Positions 33,999 to 43,411 of a stretch of 64,000 bases of DNA are shown here, one piece after another (the stretch's first letter is position 1; each line of letters begins with the position of its first letter). Source of the DNA: an uncultured Bacilli bacterium (GTDB lineage: Bacteria > Bacillota_I > Bacilli_A > RF39 > UBA660); the NCBI GenBank assembly GCA_934090735.1, contig CAKOJR010000002.1, positions 1-64,000 of the forward strand. Direction: 5' to 3'. The notes beneath the pieces were generated by a model. The model was not told the DNA's origin, ran no database searches, and saw only the letters and a program-made list of their open reading frames with translations. Made by a program: the position numbers and the translations under genes.

Positions 33999-35745
33999 AA
34001 AACCATCTTGATGCGATATCGACGCTTGTTGACTCTGGCATAGGGTTTGGTAATTCTAGTTTAGATATTAATGGTATTTTAAAGGCTGTTCCAAATGTTA
34101 TGGCAGTTCCCGGTGTTAAATTTTTTAGTTTTTCAATTGTTTCATCACTTACAGAACTGGTGATGTTTTTTATTATTTTAATATCTTCTGGGTGGAACAT
34201 TCTAAAAGCGATAAAGTTAGAACATTGTGATAATGCTGTATTTGATAGTTCACTTGGTCTTTGTGTAATAAGGCCTAGAATAACACCATATTTTCTTCCT
34301 TCTTTAGTAATGCGGTCAAATATATTATATCCTAAAACGTTTATGTCATTATCATTTTGAACATATCTATGGGCTTCTTCTAAGATTATATGAATCGGAT
34401 AACTTGCTCTTTCTTCTAGCTCTGTTGCAAAGTCAAAGAACATTTTAGCAAAGATTTTAGTTAAGGTTTTAGCAAAGCGCTCATCGATATAGTTTAAGTT
34501 CATATTGATAATCTGGTATCTACCTAGGTGGTTATTAAATAGATTTTTTATATAGGTTTCTTTAGTTATTCTCGTTTCTCCTACTTCAAAGAATTTTTTA
34601 TTTTCACTGTTGATTATTTGTTGTAGTCTTACTTTTAGTTCATTATATTCATCATAGGCTTTATCACTTTTTAGGACGCCTTCACTTATTAGAGCAAACT
34701 CTAGAGCATAATATAAATCGTCTAAACTATAAGCAATATCTTTTGATACTTCTAGAGAGCTTAAATCTAGTTTTTGATATTTTTCTAGGAAGTCAACTAC
34801 AGACTGAACAGCGTTCATTTTACCTTGATTATCGATGTTTAAGCACTGACGGATTGTTCTTGAATAGCCTGGTTGGTAAATCTCAGTTTCAGCATTTAAA
34901 TCTTCTGTGTTATATCTCGAAAGAATTGCTAGGACTTGGTCTCTTATTTGGGTACTGTTACGCCCACTTGATAAGATATCTAGTAAGCATGAAGCAATAA
35001 TATCATTTTTATAAGAAATCATTTTTTCATCCTGACTTTTGAAGATATAAACCAGTTTGATTGCTTTTTCTAAGATAGGAAGTGATGAAGAGTTTGTTAC
35101 GTGTAATAGTAGTGCTAGGTCATCTACTTCTAGGAAGTATGCGGGAATGTTTATTATTTCACCATCGCTTAAGTCTAATTTTGTTGTTAAATTTTTATAA
35201 CCCATTCCATCAATATCATTTAAGTGTGATAGAGCATTTTTATATTCTCCGTAGACATCAAATAAAACGATATGGGAGTTTACTGGCATGGATTCTTTGT
35301 TACTGTAAAGATTTTGAAGAATTCTTGCTACACCGCATGATTTACCAGAACCAGTATTTCCTATAATTGCAAAGTGATTAGCAAAAAAAGCGTTTAAGTC
35401 AGCACAGATATTAAATCCTTCATAAGTATTTGATTTACCAATATATACGCATCTTTTACCTTCCCCGCATCCTAGAAATAGTTCAGCTTCATTTTTGTAT
35501 ACTAATCTGGGGATTGATGAAAAATGTGGCTTTTTTAGAACACCTGAAGTAAATACACCATTTTTAATTTCACCAACTAGAAAGATTTTAATTTCATTTT
35601 CATCTATACCGACTATTTCACCTACTACGCCTCTATTTTTTTCGGGAAATACTACGTGATAGTTTAAGTAGTTAACTTCTAATTTTTCACTTATATTTTC
35701 AACTATAACATAATTAGTTTCGATTGATTTGATTTTTCCAAACAT
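33997..35745 (-). CDS. HerA-like ATP-dependent DNA translocase
   Basis: 582 residues from the ATG at 35745; AGGTG is spaced well for it, and the GTG at 35754 overlaps that site. An N-terminal HAS-barrel (about 1-95) precedes a FtsK/HerA P-loop ATPase: Walker A GNTGSGKS, Walker B HIILEEAHRYV, and sensor-like GLITQRPSEL. HerA forms hexameric rings that act with the NurA nuclease in end resection; other HerA proteins pair with SIR2 or nuclease partners in phage defence. No such partner is adjacent (neighbours are rpmB and two tiny peptides), so its role is open. Confidence 0.87.
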   Translation of the reverse strand: MFGKIKSIETNYVIVENISEKLEVNYLNYHVVFPEKNRGVVGEIVGIDENEIKIFLVGEIKNGVFTSGVLKKPHFSSIPRLVYKNEAELFLGCGEGKRCVYIGKSNTYEGFNICADLNAFFANHFAIIGNTGSGKSCGVARILQNLYSNKESMPVNSHIVLFDVYGEYKNALSHLNDIDGMGYKNLTTKLDLSDGEIINIPAYFLEVDDLALLLHVTNSSSLPILEKAIKLVYIFKSQDEKMISYKNDIIASCLLDILSSGRNSTQIRDQVLAILSRYNTEDLNAETEIYQPGYSRTIRQCLNIDNQGKMNAVQSVVDFLEKYQKLDLSSLEVSKDIAYSLDDLYYALEFALISEGVLKSDKAYDEYNELKVRLQQIINSENKKFFEVGETRITKETYIKNLFNNHLGRYQIINMNLNYIDERFAKTLTKIFAKMFFDFATELEERASYPIHIILEEAHRYVQNDNDINVLGYNIFDRITKEGRKYGVILGLITQRPSELSNTALSQCSNFIAFRMFHPEDIKIIKNITSSVSDETIEKLKNLTPGTAITFGTAFKIPLISKLELPNPMPESTSVDIASRWF

Positions 35746-35801
35746 TATTATCACACCTATTCTATAGATAATTTTACTAGAGTTATTTAAAAAAGTCCAC
35801 T

Positions 35802-35823
35802 AAAAAAAGAGGCAAAGCTCTTT
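35802..35823 (-). terminator. Terminator of the tiny-peptide pair
   Basis: Minus-strand 6-bp hairpin (arms 35818-35823 and 35806-35811) followed by seven U residues. Confidence 0.7.
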
Positions 35824-35824
35824 A

Positions 35825-35926
35825 TTAGATGAAAACTGCTCCAAGGATTATTGCTAAAAGAATAAATAAGACTAAGACAATAAATGCTTCGCTTGCAAAT
35901 CCTTGGTTTTCATTATTTTTGCACAT
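35825..35926 (-). CDS. Tiny YjcZ-like membrane peptide, copy 1
   Basis: 33 residues: a polar start MCKNNENQGFASEAF, then one hydrophobic helix (IVLVLFILLAIILGAVF). The pattern of a polar Gly/Asn start and a FI-L-VLFILL-II-GA helix matches the YjcZ/YhzN-type small proteins of Firmicutes, some known from spores; function unknown. AGGAGG lies 5 bases before the ATG, which strongly supports translation. It lies 15 bases after its sister gene and ends with a terminator. Confidence 0.8.
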   Translation of the reverse strand: MCKNNENQGFASEAFIVLVLFILLAIILGAVFI

Positions 35927-35941
35927 AGTAACCTCCTTTAC

Positions 35942-36046
35942 TTAAATAACTGCGGCACCTACAATGATTACTAATAGAATAAATAATACTAAAATGAAAG
36001 CTGCTCCGCTTATTCCGTAATTGTTATTTCCACAACAACCGTTCAT
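35942..36046 (-). CDS. Tiny YjcZ-like membrane peptide, copy 2
   Basis: 34 residues: MNGCCGNNNYGISGAAF followed by the helix ILVLFILLVIIVGAAV. Same family as its neighbour (shared VLFILL and GA endings) and as the 65-residue protein at 61212. Strong ribosome site AGGAGGG. The two genes form a small operon divergent from prsA; the Cys-Cys near the start is peculiar to this copy. Confidence 0.8.
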   Translation of the reverse strand: MNGCCGNNNYGISGAAFILVLFILLVIIVGAAVI

Positions 36047-36103
36047 AGTCTCCCTCCTTTTCATTACTCACTTTATTGTACGCGAAAAGTCTTAATTGTG
36101 TTC

Positions 36104-36132
36104 TTGTATTTTGGTTTAAGGACGTGTATAAT
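36104..36132 (+). promoter_or_regulatory. Promoter of prsA
   Basis: TTGTAT (36104-36109), 17-base spacer, TATAAT (36127-36132), 18 bases before the start codon. Confidence 0.8.
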
Positions 36133-36150
36133 AGATAACTAGGAGGATTT

Positions 36151-37170
36151 ATGAAGAAGAAAATTATAATGGCTTTAGTAATACTTGGATTTGCTACTGG
36201 ATGTGGTAAAGTTCCTGTAATGAAAGATGGCGACCAAGCAGTTGTTACTTTTGAAAAGGAAGGCTTAAATATTAGTGCTACAAATCTTTATGAGAAGATC
36301 AAAGTTAATTATGCTTTATCTAATTTAATTGATATGGTTGATACTAAGATATTTAGTGAAAAGTATGCTGATAAGACTAGTGAAGCTGAAAAGAGCGCAG
36401 AAAAACAGCTAGAACAAATTAAAACTTACTATGTTGATGATAATGGTAAATATGATGAAAGTGCCCTTCTAAAAGCATTAAACTCTTATTATGGAATTAA
36501 TTCTATAAAAGATTTTAAAGAAACGCTTAAACTAAGTTTCTATCGTGATTTAGCAGTTGATGATTATGCTAAAGAAAGCATTACTGATAAAGAGATTGAA
36601 AAGTATTATAAAGAAAAGACCGTTGGAGATATTTCTTGTAGTCATATTTTAATTTCACCAAAAACTACTGATAGTATGACAGATGATGAAAAGAAAAAGG
36701 CTGAAGAAGAAGCATTAAATAAAGCTAAAGAAGTTATTAAGAAGCTTAATGATGGAGCTGATTTTGCTGAGCTTGCTAAAGAATACTCTGATGATAGTTC
36801 TAATGCTAGCAAAGGCGGAGATTTAGGATACTTCAATACCGGTGATATGGTTGAGGAGTTTGAAACTGCTGCGTATAAGTTAAAACTTAATGAGTATACT
36901 AAAGATCCTGTTAAGACTAAGTTTGGTTATCATATCATTTTAAAAACTGGCGAAAAAGAAAAACCAAGTTTAGATGATTCTAAAGAGTCTATTATTGAAA
37001 AGTTAGCTAGTGAAAAAATTGATAGTGATAAAACATTATCTATTAATGCTTTAGTTGAACTTCGTAAGAGTTATGGCATGACTATTGAAGATTCTGAACT
37101 TAAGAGTCAATATGAAAAGTATATTAGTAATCAATTACTAAATGCTAATACTACTACAAGTAATAATTAA
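36151..37170 (+). CDS. prsA: Foldase lipoprotein PrsA (parvulin-type peptidyl-prolyl isomerase)
   Basis: 339 residues. Lipoprotein signal with lipobox FATGC (Cys18). A SurA_N-like helical part (about 30-155) is followed by a parvulin domain (about 160-272) with SCSHILIS, DFAELAKEYSDD, GGDLGYF and KTKFGYHIIL. The C-terminal helices and a Thr/Asn tail follow. PrsA helps secreted proteins fold outside the membrane, so it likely serves the many surface proteins here. AGGAGG precedes the ATG. Single gene with its own promoter and terminator. Confidence 0.93.
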   Translation: MKKKIIMALVILGFATGCGKVPVMKDGDQAVVTFEKEGLNISATNLYEKIKVNYALSNLIDMVDTKIFSEKYADKTSEAEKSAEKQLEQIKTYYVDDNGKYDESALLKALNSYYGINSIKDFKETLKLSFYRDLAVDDYAKESITDKEIEKYYKEKTVGDISCSHILISPKTTDSMTDDEKKKAEEEALNKAKEVIKKLNDGADFAELAKEYSDDSSNASKGGDLGYFNTGDMVEEFETAAYKLKLNEYTKDPVKTKFGYHIILKTGEKEKPSLDDSKESIIEKLASEKIDSDKTLSINALVELRKSYGMTIEDSELKSQYEKYISNQLLNANTTTSNN

Positions 37171-37195
37171 TACGCTTATATTAGCGTATTTTTTT
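37169..37195 (+). terminator. Terminator of prsA
   Basis: Perfect 8-bp hairpin (37169-37176 and 37183-37190) with a T-run. Confidence 0.85.
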
Positions 37196-37196
37196 A

Positions 37197-37224
37197 TAAA
37201 AAAAATCCTATTTTTTAGGATTTT
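37197..37224 (-). terminator. Terminator of the yqeG-miaA operon
   Basis: Minus-strand 9-bp hairpin (arms 37216-37224 and 37202-37210) followed by a U-run. It covers the miaA stop codon. Confidence 0.85.
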
Positions 37225-38074
37225 CGTCTATATATTTGATAACTTCTTCGACTGTTTTATTAAAGTCTTGATAATTTGTTTCAAACCATTTAATATTCAT
37301 TTGGTTATTAAACCATGTATATTGTCTTTTTGCATAGTGTCTACTATTTTTCTTTATTAAGTCTATTGCTTCTTCTAAAGATATTTCTTTATCAAAGTAT
37401 TTATATAATTCTTTATAACCAATACCAGTCATAATTGCTTTTGATTTAATCCCCTTATCATAAAGAGCTTTTACTTCTTCTAGCAAACCATCACGAACCA
37501 TAACATCTACTCTATCGTCGATTCTTTTATATAAATTATCTCTATCTGTTGTTAGTCCTATAAAAATGGCTGGATAAAGAAGATTATTGCCAGATGTGTC
37601 ATATTCACTTTCTTTATTTAAAGCGCGAACTAGTCTTTTACGATTATTTTCATGAATATCATTTTGAGGATATTTTTCATCGACTAGTTTTTTTAGTTCT
37701 TCATTTGAGTAGTTATCATATGCATCATTATTTTTTTCTTCTTCAGTAAATTTATAATCATATAAGCCAGCTTTAATGTATAAGCCAGTGCCACCAACGA
37801 TGATATAGTTTTTATCTTTATTATTATCTAAAATATTTCTTAGATCTTTTTGGTAGTCGTAAACTGTGTAGAGCTCATCCGGTTCTTTGATATCAAATAA
37901 GTGGTGAGGAACATTCTCTTTTTCTGTTTCAGTTACTTTAGCTGTACCAATGTTTAGATCTTTATACACTTGCATAGAGTCAGCATTAATTACTTCAGCA
38001 TTATATTTTTTAGCGAGTTCGACACTTAAACGAGTTTTGCCAACACCGGTTGGACCAGCTACAACAATTATCAT
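37208..38074 (-). CDS. miaA: tRNA dimethylallyltransferase
   Basis: 288 residues. P-loop AGPTGVGKT, then INADSMQVYKDLNIGTAK and the PHHLFDI substrate motif; VGGTGLYIKA and the C-terminal RRYAKRQYTWFN (here HYAKRQYTWFN) complete the family pattern. It adds the isopentenyl group to A37 of tRNAs reading UNN. The ATG overlaps the stop of the ASCH gene (ATGA), so translation is coupled. Last gene of yqeG-yqeH-mutL-ASCH-miaA. Confidence 0.95.
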   Translation of the reverse strand: MIIVVAGPTGVGKTRLSVELAKKYNAEVINADSMQVYKDLNIGTAKVTETEKENVPHHLFDIKEPDELYTVYDYQKDLRNILDNNKDKNYIIVGGTGLYIKAGLYDYKFTEEEKNNDAYDNYSNEELKKLVDEKYPQNDIHENNRKRLVRALNKESEYDTSGNNLLYPAIFIGLTTDRDNLYKRIDDRVDVMVRDGLLEEVKALYDKGIKSKAIMTGIGYKELYKYFDKEISLEEAIDLIKKNSRHYAKRQYTWFNNQMNIKWFETNYQDFNKTVEEVIKYIDENPKK

Positions 38075-38412
38075 TTTAATACCTTTTCTATTTCAATAGC
38101 AATGCAACCATATTTTTTAATTTCTTCTTTTGAGTAGTATTCTTCCATGTCTTCTGGTTTAGCATCATCTTCTTCATTATAACCCATAGCTACTTTAGAA
38201 TATTTTTCGTAGATAGGTTCAAAGCTATCTGCTTTAAATAAGTTTGTAATTACAACATCGATTTTTTCATTGTTAGCTCTATTTGTAAAGATTATTTTAT
38301 CACCTACTCTTAAAGCTTTTCTTTTTTCGTCTAATAGTCTTAATTCAACTGTTTTTGTTCCTCCTTTAATTTTGTTAAAAGGTTCGTTATTTAAACGCAT
38401 TTCATGAATCAT
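38071..38412 (-). CDS. ASCH-domain protein (putative RNA-binding)
   Basis: 113 residues covering a single ASCH domain. The start is MRLNNEPFNKIKGGTKTVELR, with the GxKxxExR motif, then LRVGDKIIFTN and a beta-rich end. ASCH proteins resemble PUA domains and are thought to bind RNA or to act as small amidohydrolases. Its stop is TGA, overlapping miaA by 4 bases. Lying between mutL and miaA suggests a tRNA-linked role, by context only. Confidence 0.85.
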   Translation of the reverse strand: MIHEMRLNNEPFNKIKGGTKTVELRLLDEKRKALRVGDKIIFTNRANNEKIDVVITNLFKADSFEPIYEKYSKVAMGYNEEDDAKPEDMEEYYSKEEIKKYGCIAIEIEKVLK

Positions 38413-38424
38413 TTTATCTCCTCC

Positions 38425-40203
38425 TTAATTCATTACTCTTTTAAACATTCTTTCTAGTTCATATCTAGTAAATGAGATTATTGTTGGCCTACCATGTGGG
38501 CAGTTATAAGGGTTATCACATTTTACTAAATCGTTAAGTAAGTTTTCGGCTTGCTCAGTAGTAGTGGCTTCGTTTCCTTTAACACTCATCTTGCAGGCAG
38601 CTGTAGCAGCTAAGTGGTCTTGGAATTTAGCTCTTTCAAAGGTTGTTGGGGTATTTATTAGAAAATCAATTATTTTTCTTATTTGTTCTTCTTCATAACC
38701 TGTTATTAGCCATGTTGGGTGTGATTTTACAATAATTGTATTGATACCAAATTCTTCAAAGTTAAATCCAAGTTCTTTAAATGTTTCTTCTTTCTCCTTA
38801 AAAGCTAGATAATCACTTGGTGAAAGCTCAACACTTACTGGGAATAATAAATCAGTTATAGTTATCTTTTCTTCTCTTAGAGCTTTTAATACTTTTTCAT
38901 AATTGATTCTTTCTTGAGCCGCATGCTGGTCAATTAAGTACATGCTTTCTTCATTTTGTGCTACTATATATGTACCAAAAACTAAGCCGCATGGGTAAAG
39001 CTCTAAGTGTTTTACTTCTTCATTTTTTTCATTTAGCTTAAAGTCCATTTGAGTTTCTTCTGGTTTAGGTTCATTAAAAGTTGCTACTAAATCATTATTT
39101 GCAAATAATTCTTCTGAATAATCAATGGTTGGAGTTTGAAACTCAGTAATTTGCTGGTAATTTTGCATAGGTGCTTCAGCATTTTCTTCTGGTTTAGTTA
39201 TTTCAATTTTGGGTATTAAAAGTGAATTATATAGAGCATTTTTAATTAGTTCTGTTGTTAAATTAATAAGCGTATCTATTTTACTAAATTTAATATCTTG
39301 TTTTGTCGGATGGATGTTAACGTCGATTAAGGTTGGGTCGGTTTCTATTTTGATTACGACAACTGGATACCTTATATCTGGTTTATATGTATGATATGCA
39401 TCATTTATAGCTTTATTAAGTTCAGCATTTCTTACTACTCTACCATTAACAATTGTAGTCATGTAGTTACGATTACTTTTTAACACTACAGGTTTGCAGA
39501 TATAACCATAAACGTCATAATCATCACTGGTACCTTTTATCTCAAGCATGTTTTTACTTACCGTTTGACCATAAAGTTCATGGATACATTTTAGAAGGTT
39601 ACCACTACCAGTTGTTTTAATTATAGTTGTGTCATTATTAGTTAAAGTAAATGATATTTCTGGGTAAGATAGAGCTAACTTCTCCATATACTGAGTTGTA
39701 TTAGATAATTCTGTTTGCTCACTTTTTAGATATTTTAGTCTTGCTGGTGTGTTATAAAATAAATCATTTACTTTAATAACAGTTCCTTTTCTTGCAGCAC
39801 ACTTGGTGTTCTCGATTAGCTTTCCGCCTTCAATTACTATTTTTGTGCCAACGTCTCCTTCACTGGTTTCTAAAGTTACTTTTGATACGCTTGCAATTGA
39901 GGGAAGAGCTTCACCACGGAAACCTAAAGTGTTTATGAAAAATAAGTCTTCTGGTTTATATATCTTACTTGTAGCGTGTCTTTTGAAGGCATTTAGAGCA
40001 TCATTTGGGTCCATGCCTATTCCATTATCCATTACTTTAATTTCTTTACTTCCAGCATTTTCTAAAGAGACAGCTATTTCTGTACTTTGGGCATCAATAC
40101 TGTTTTCAGTAAGTTCTTTAATAACGTTAGCAATGCGCTCTACTACTTCTCCGGCTGCTATTTTGTTGCTTAAGTCTTCACTCATTATTTTTATGCGATC
40201 CAT
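38425..40203 (-). CDS. mutL: DNA mismatch repair protein MutL with endonuclease motif
   Basis: 592 residues. GHKL ATPase: NKIAAGEV, ELTENSIDA, DNGIGM and GFRGEALPSIASVSK. The C-terminal domain has DQHAAQERINYE, matching the DQHA(x2)E(x4)E nickase motif, and CPHGRPT. This is thus a nicking MutL as in Bacillus, where strand discrimination does not use MutH. mutS, often adjacent, is not in the window. It follows yqeH by 14 bases. Confidence 0.95.
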   Translation of the reverse strand: MDRIKIMSEDLSNKIAAGEVVERIANVIKELTENSIDAQSTEIAVSLENAGSKEIKVMDNGIGMDPNDALNAFKRHATSKIYKPEDLFFINTLGFRGEALPSIASVSKVTLETSEGDVGTKIVIEGGKLIENTKCAARKGTVIKVNDLFYNTPARLKYLKSEQTELSNTTQYMEKLALSYPEISFTLTNNDTTIIKTTGSGNLLKCIHELYGQTVSKNMLEIKGTSDDYDVYGYICKPVVLKSNRNYMTTIVNGRVVRNAELNKAINDAYHTYKPDIRYPVVVIKIETDPTLIDVNIHPTKQDIKFSKIDTLINLTTELIKNALYNSLLIPKIEITKPEENAEAPMQNYQQITEFQTPTIDYSEELFANNDLVATFNEPKPEETQMDFKLNEKNEEVKHLELYPCGLVFGTYIVAQNEESMYLIDQHAAQERINYEKVLKALREEKITITDLLFPVSVELSPSDYLAFKEKEETFKELGFNFEEFGINTIIVKSHPTWLITGYEEEQIRKIIDFLINTPTTFERAKFQDHLAATAACKMSVKGNEATTTEQAENLLNDLVKCDNPYNCPHGRPTIISFTRYELERMFKRVMN

Positions 40204-40217
40204 AAAGCACTTCCTTT

Positions 40218-41168
40218 CTATTTAAAGATGCTTGGTCTAACTTCTAAATATTTTTTATCGATGTTAAAGATATTTATTTGGGTCTCATTTTTGATATTGA
40301 TAAAACCTGTGCCAATAATGATTAGGTCACTATTTGCTGGAACTTGGATGTCATAAGAGAAAGCTTTTTGCTTGTAGTCTTTGTGACTTTTTACATTGTT
40401 TGGAATATATAATGTTGCGCTTGTTTCTGTTTCAAAGTTGATATATCTTTCATCAATTATATTTAAGGTTTCTCTTTTACGCATTTGATATGTTCTAGGT
40501 TTTATCGCATATTTAAATGTGTCTTTAGTGTTTTCACTTAAACTAATATTAGCAAAGCCTGGTGAATCAATTACGAGTAAGTTATTAGCTAGTTCCAATC
40601 TTATAAAGTCTTTAGTCGTATTTGTTTTATGGCTTGTTACTACTTCATTTAGTTTAGAGTTTGTTTCTTTAATAAGGTTGTTTACTAAAGTTGATTTACC
40701 ACTTCCACTGATGCCTAGAAGATATGTTTTATGAATATTATTTTTTTCTAGATAATTAATTATCTTTTTAGCACTTCCAAGAGATTTATTTATAAAGATA
40801 ATATTGTCATTAATTTCATAGTATTCTTTGATAAATTCTCTGATGTTTTCCCATTTAACTGATTTAGGTAAGATATCACATTTACTTATTACGAGTGTTT
40901 TACTTCCTTTTATTTTTTTATAGATGTTTAGTGAGTAGTTATTAATATTATAAAAGTCTGTTAAAAATAATGTATGAGCAGTTTCTTTATTAATAGCATT
41001 TATTATAACGTTTTCATCTTTTGGTAAGTTATCATCTTTGTGCACACCATAGTGCATTTGTTTAAAACAGTTTTGGCAATATATGCTTCCTTCTTTAGGA
41101 GTGTAACCAGCTTTAGATGAGTCTTCCATTTGGAGTTTTACTCCACATCCGTAACATATTTTATTCAT
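40218..41168 (-). CDS. yqeH: Circularly permuted ribosome-assembly GTPase YqeH
   Basis: 316 residues, slightly short for YqeH. N-terminal zinc finger CYGCG...CQNC, followed by the permuted GTPase order: G4 as SKCD, G5 region, G1 GISGSGKST, G2 and G3 DSPG. YqeH acts in 30S subunit maturation. The start overlaps the yqeG stop by 8 bases. yqeG-yqeH pairing is conserved in Firmicutes. Confidence 0.93.
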   Translation of the reverse strand: MNKICYGCGVKLQMEDSSKAGYTPKEGSIYCQNCFKQMHYGVHKDDNLPKDENVIINAINKETAHTLFLTDFYNINNYSLNIYKKIKGSKTLVISKCDILPKSVKWENIREFIKEYYEINDNIIFINKSLGSAKKIINYLEKNNIHKTYLLGISGSGKSTLVNNLIKETNSKLNEVVTSHKTNTTKDFIRLELANNLLVIDSPGFANISLSENTKDTFKYAIKPRTYQMRKRETLNIIDERYINFETETSATLYIPNNVKSHKDYKQKAFSYDIQVPANSDLIIIGTGFINIKNETQINIFNIDKKYLEVRPSIFK

Positions 41169-41694
41169 AATATCTTCCTTTTTTTAGTAAATCTTGTTTT
41201 TTTAATTTATCATAAATTGATGTTTCAATAAATCTATTTAGTTTTGTTAAGGTAAAGTCAGTTTTACCAATTGGGTTTACAAGAATGCTAGTAAAATCCA
41301 TGCGGTTTGCTCCCCATATGTCGGTTAGAAGCTGATCACCAATACAAGCAATTTCTTCTTTTTTGTAATTATAAGATTTTAAGATTTTATTATATTTTCT
41401 TTTAAGTGGCTTAAATGAAAAGTACGCTGAATCAGTACATAAGTAATCTTTAAATGGTGCTACTCTTTTTTTAGGAGAGTTACTAGCAATTATTAGTTTA
41501 AAGCCTTTTCTTTTTAAATCTTCGAAGAGGTCACTAACTTTTTTAGTTGGTTTTTTTACAGTAACCGGAACAAGTGTATTGTCTAAATCAAATATTAGAC
41601 ACTTGATTCCTCTTTTCTTTAAGGTATTATAATTTATATCATAAATGCTTTTTTGATAAATATCAGGCACGAATTTTTCTAACACTTCAATCAC
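41161..41694 (-). CDS. yqeG: YqeG family HAD IIIA-type phosphatase
   Basis: 177 residues. HAD motif I FDLDNTLVP, motif II IIASNSP and motif III with ACIGDQLLTDIWGANRM. Close to YqeG of Bacillus, a presumed phosphatidylglycerophosphate phosphatase-like HAD protein; its exact substrate is not certain. First gene of the yqeG-yqeH-mutL-ASCH-miaA operon. Confidence 0.92.
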   Translation of the reverse strand: MIEVLEKFVPDIYQKSIYDINYNTLKKRGIKCLIFDLDNTLVPVTVKKPTKKVSDLFEDLKRKGFKLIIASNSPKKRVAPFKDYLCTDSAYFSFKPLKRKYNKILKSYNYKKEEIACIGDQLLTDIWGANRMDFTSILVNPIGKTDFTLTKLNRFIETSIYDKLKKQDLLKKGRYYE

Positions 41695-41734
41695 CTAATT
41701 AATTATATCAAAATTTTTAGTTTTAATATATAGA

Positions 41735-41766
41735 GAAAAAGAAAAATGATAAGCTAGTTATCATTT
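41735..41766 (-). terminator. Terminator of the NPATG surface-protein gene
   Basis: Minus-strand 9-bp hairpin (arms 41758-41766 and 41744-41752) followed by U residues. Overlaps the stop codon at 41761. Confidence 0.8.
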
Positions 41767-43350
41767 AAAAACTTTTTTCTTTAAAATTATAACAATTGTG
41801 ATTATTCCGAGTGATGATGCACTTATGATTACATTTTTTATTATATTATCACCAGTTGCTGGGTTAACTATTTCTGGAGTTTCAGATTTATCATTATCCT
41901 TTTTTGATGCTAAGGCATATGTACTAAAGTGATTTGTTTTGAATTTAGCATATTTTTTATCATCTTTTGCAATAATTATGCCTTTTAGAGTCTCACTAGT
42001 TTTACCATCTTCTTTTATATAATATATTTCTACTTCTTCATTTTCTTTGTAATTATCGTTTACTGGTAAAAGAACTTCTATGCCATTTTTTATTTGAGTT
42101 ATTAGTTTATTATCAAACATTTTACTTAAGTTAATATCATAAGCAACTTCAATGTTTAATTTGCTTTCGTCACCAGCTTTTTTAACGTATTCATTATCAG
42201 TTACATTTTGTGCTTTAACTTTTGCGTCTAGTGGAACTTCATAACTATTTGTGCTTACCATAACTCCACTATCAATATCTTTTGAGGTAACATTATAGCT
42301 GTCTAGTTTATCTTTAGGTATTTCGACAATTACTATATGATTGCTTGTATTACCAATTTTGATTTCTGCAAAATGACCCACATAATGTTCAGATTTGGTT
42401 CCTAAATTTTTATTTATAATTTCATTTATTTTATCGCCATCTAATTTCCAAGTTTGCGAGCCATCTATTTTAACCAAAACCGCATTTTTAAAATATTCGT
42501 TTAATCTTCTTTCGGCTTTTTCAAAAACTGTACCTGTTTCATTTTTATCTACGTAAACGATATTATATTCTTTAAAAAAGATTTCTTTTGTATCGTATAG
42601 GATACCATCTTTCATTACACCTACAGCACTTGAAAATGTTGCATAGTATGGAGCACCACCTCCACCTAAAAAATAATTTACAAACTTATATTCTTTTTCA
42701 TTTTCAAATATTTCTTTAACATTACCATATCTAGCGATTAAAGCATCATTTAAATAGGCATCTTCATTTGTAAGACCATAATGATACACTGAATTTATAA
42801 CATTTAAACCAAACATTGAATATTCATTACTGAAAACTTTTAGTTTTGCTTTTGCTACGTTATAATTTTCCGAGTCTTTAATAAACTTAATTTTAAGAGG
42901 GTTTTCCATTGGCGTATTTTCACCATTCTCATCTGTATAACTAAGTCTTACTGACATTTCATTATCGAATAGAAAGTCATCAATCATATATCCACTTGAA
43001 TTGTCGTTAAACTCATAACCTAAGTTTTTTAAATATATACCAAGTGTTCTAGACATGATACTATTTTTACATGCACTTATTCTTTCTTCAATCCATTTTT
43101 CACTGGTTATTCCTGCTATTTCAAAGTACCCCGGGTCTTTACTATCTTCTTTTTGATAATCTTCTTCGGTAAAAACACATTCTTTAGCTAGTTTTTCTGT
43201 TGGGTCTACTATTTTAGTGTTTAAATATTTTTCACTATTTTCTTCTATGATTGGAAGTTCATTTAATTTAGCAAGTCTTTCTTCATTTGTTAAAGCACTT
43301 ACACCTAAGGGAATATTTAAGCAAGTTATTAAAATTAAGAATCTTTTCAT
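41761..43350 (-). CDS. Sortase-anchored surface protein with NPATG signal
   Basis: 529 residues. Signal peptide (1-19, ending VSA). The large extracellular part has no recognised domain until a beta-rich end containing KTNHFSTYALA, a phrase seen in many Gram-positive surface proteins. The C-terminus is a cell-wall sorting signal: NPATG (496-500), a hydrophobic stretch and KKKVFK. NPxTG signals are typical for class B sortases; such an enzyme is encoded at 6922. Four cysteines lie in the N-terminal third. It has its own terminator. Confidence 0.78.
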   Translation of the reverse strand: MKRFLILITCLNIPLGVSALTNEERLAKLNELPIIEENSEKYLNTKIVDPTEKLAKECVFTEEDYQKEDSKDPGYFEIAGITSEKWIEERISACKNSIMSRTLGIYLKNLGYEFNDNSSGYMIDDFLFDNEMSVRLSYTDENGENTPMENPLKIKFIKDSENYNVAKAKLKVFSNEYSMFGLNVINSVYHYGLTNEDAYLNDALIARYGNVKEIFENEKEYKFVNYFLGGGGAPYYATFSSAVGVMKDGILYDTKEIFFKEYNIVYVDKNETGTVFEKAERRLNEYFKNAVLVKIDGSQTWKLDGDKINEIINKNLGTKSEHYVGHFAEIKIGNTSNHIVIVEIPKDKLDSYNVTSKDIDSGVMVSTNSYEVPLDAKVKAQNVTDNEYVKKAGDESKLNIEVAYDINLSKMFDNKLITQIKNGIEVLLPVNDNYKENEEVEIYYIKEDGKTSETLKGIIIAKDDKKYAKFKTNHFSTYALASKKDNDKSETPEIVNPATGDNIIKNVIISASSLGIITIVIILKKKVFK

Positions 43351-43411
43351 ATCATCACCTAGTGTAATTATAGCATATACTTTGTAATTACAAAAGAAAA
43401 AGTAAGAAAAT

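Noticed and set aside
35825..36130. Sporulation sigma-E/K promoter before the tiny-peptide pair
   Set aside because: GCGTACAATA resembles such -10 boxes, but no matching -35 was found and no sporulation gene is in the window.
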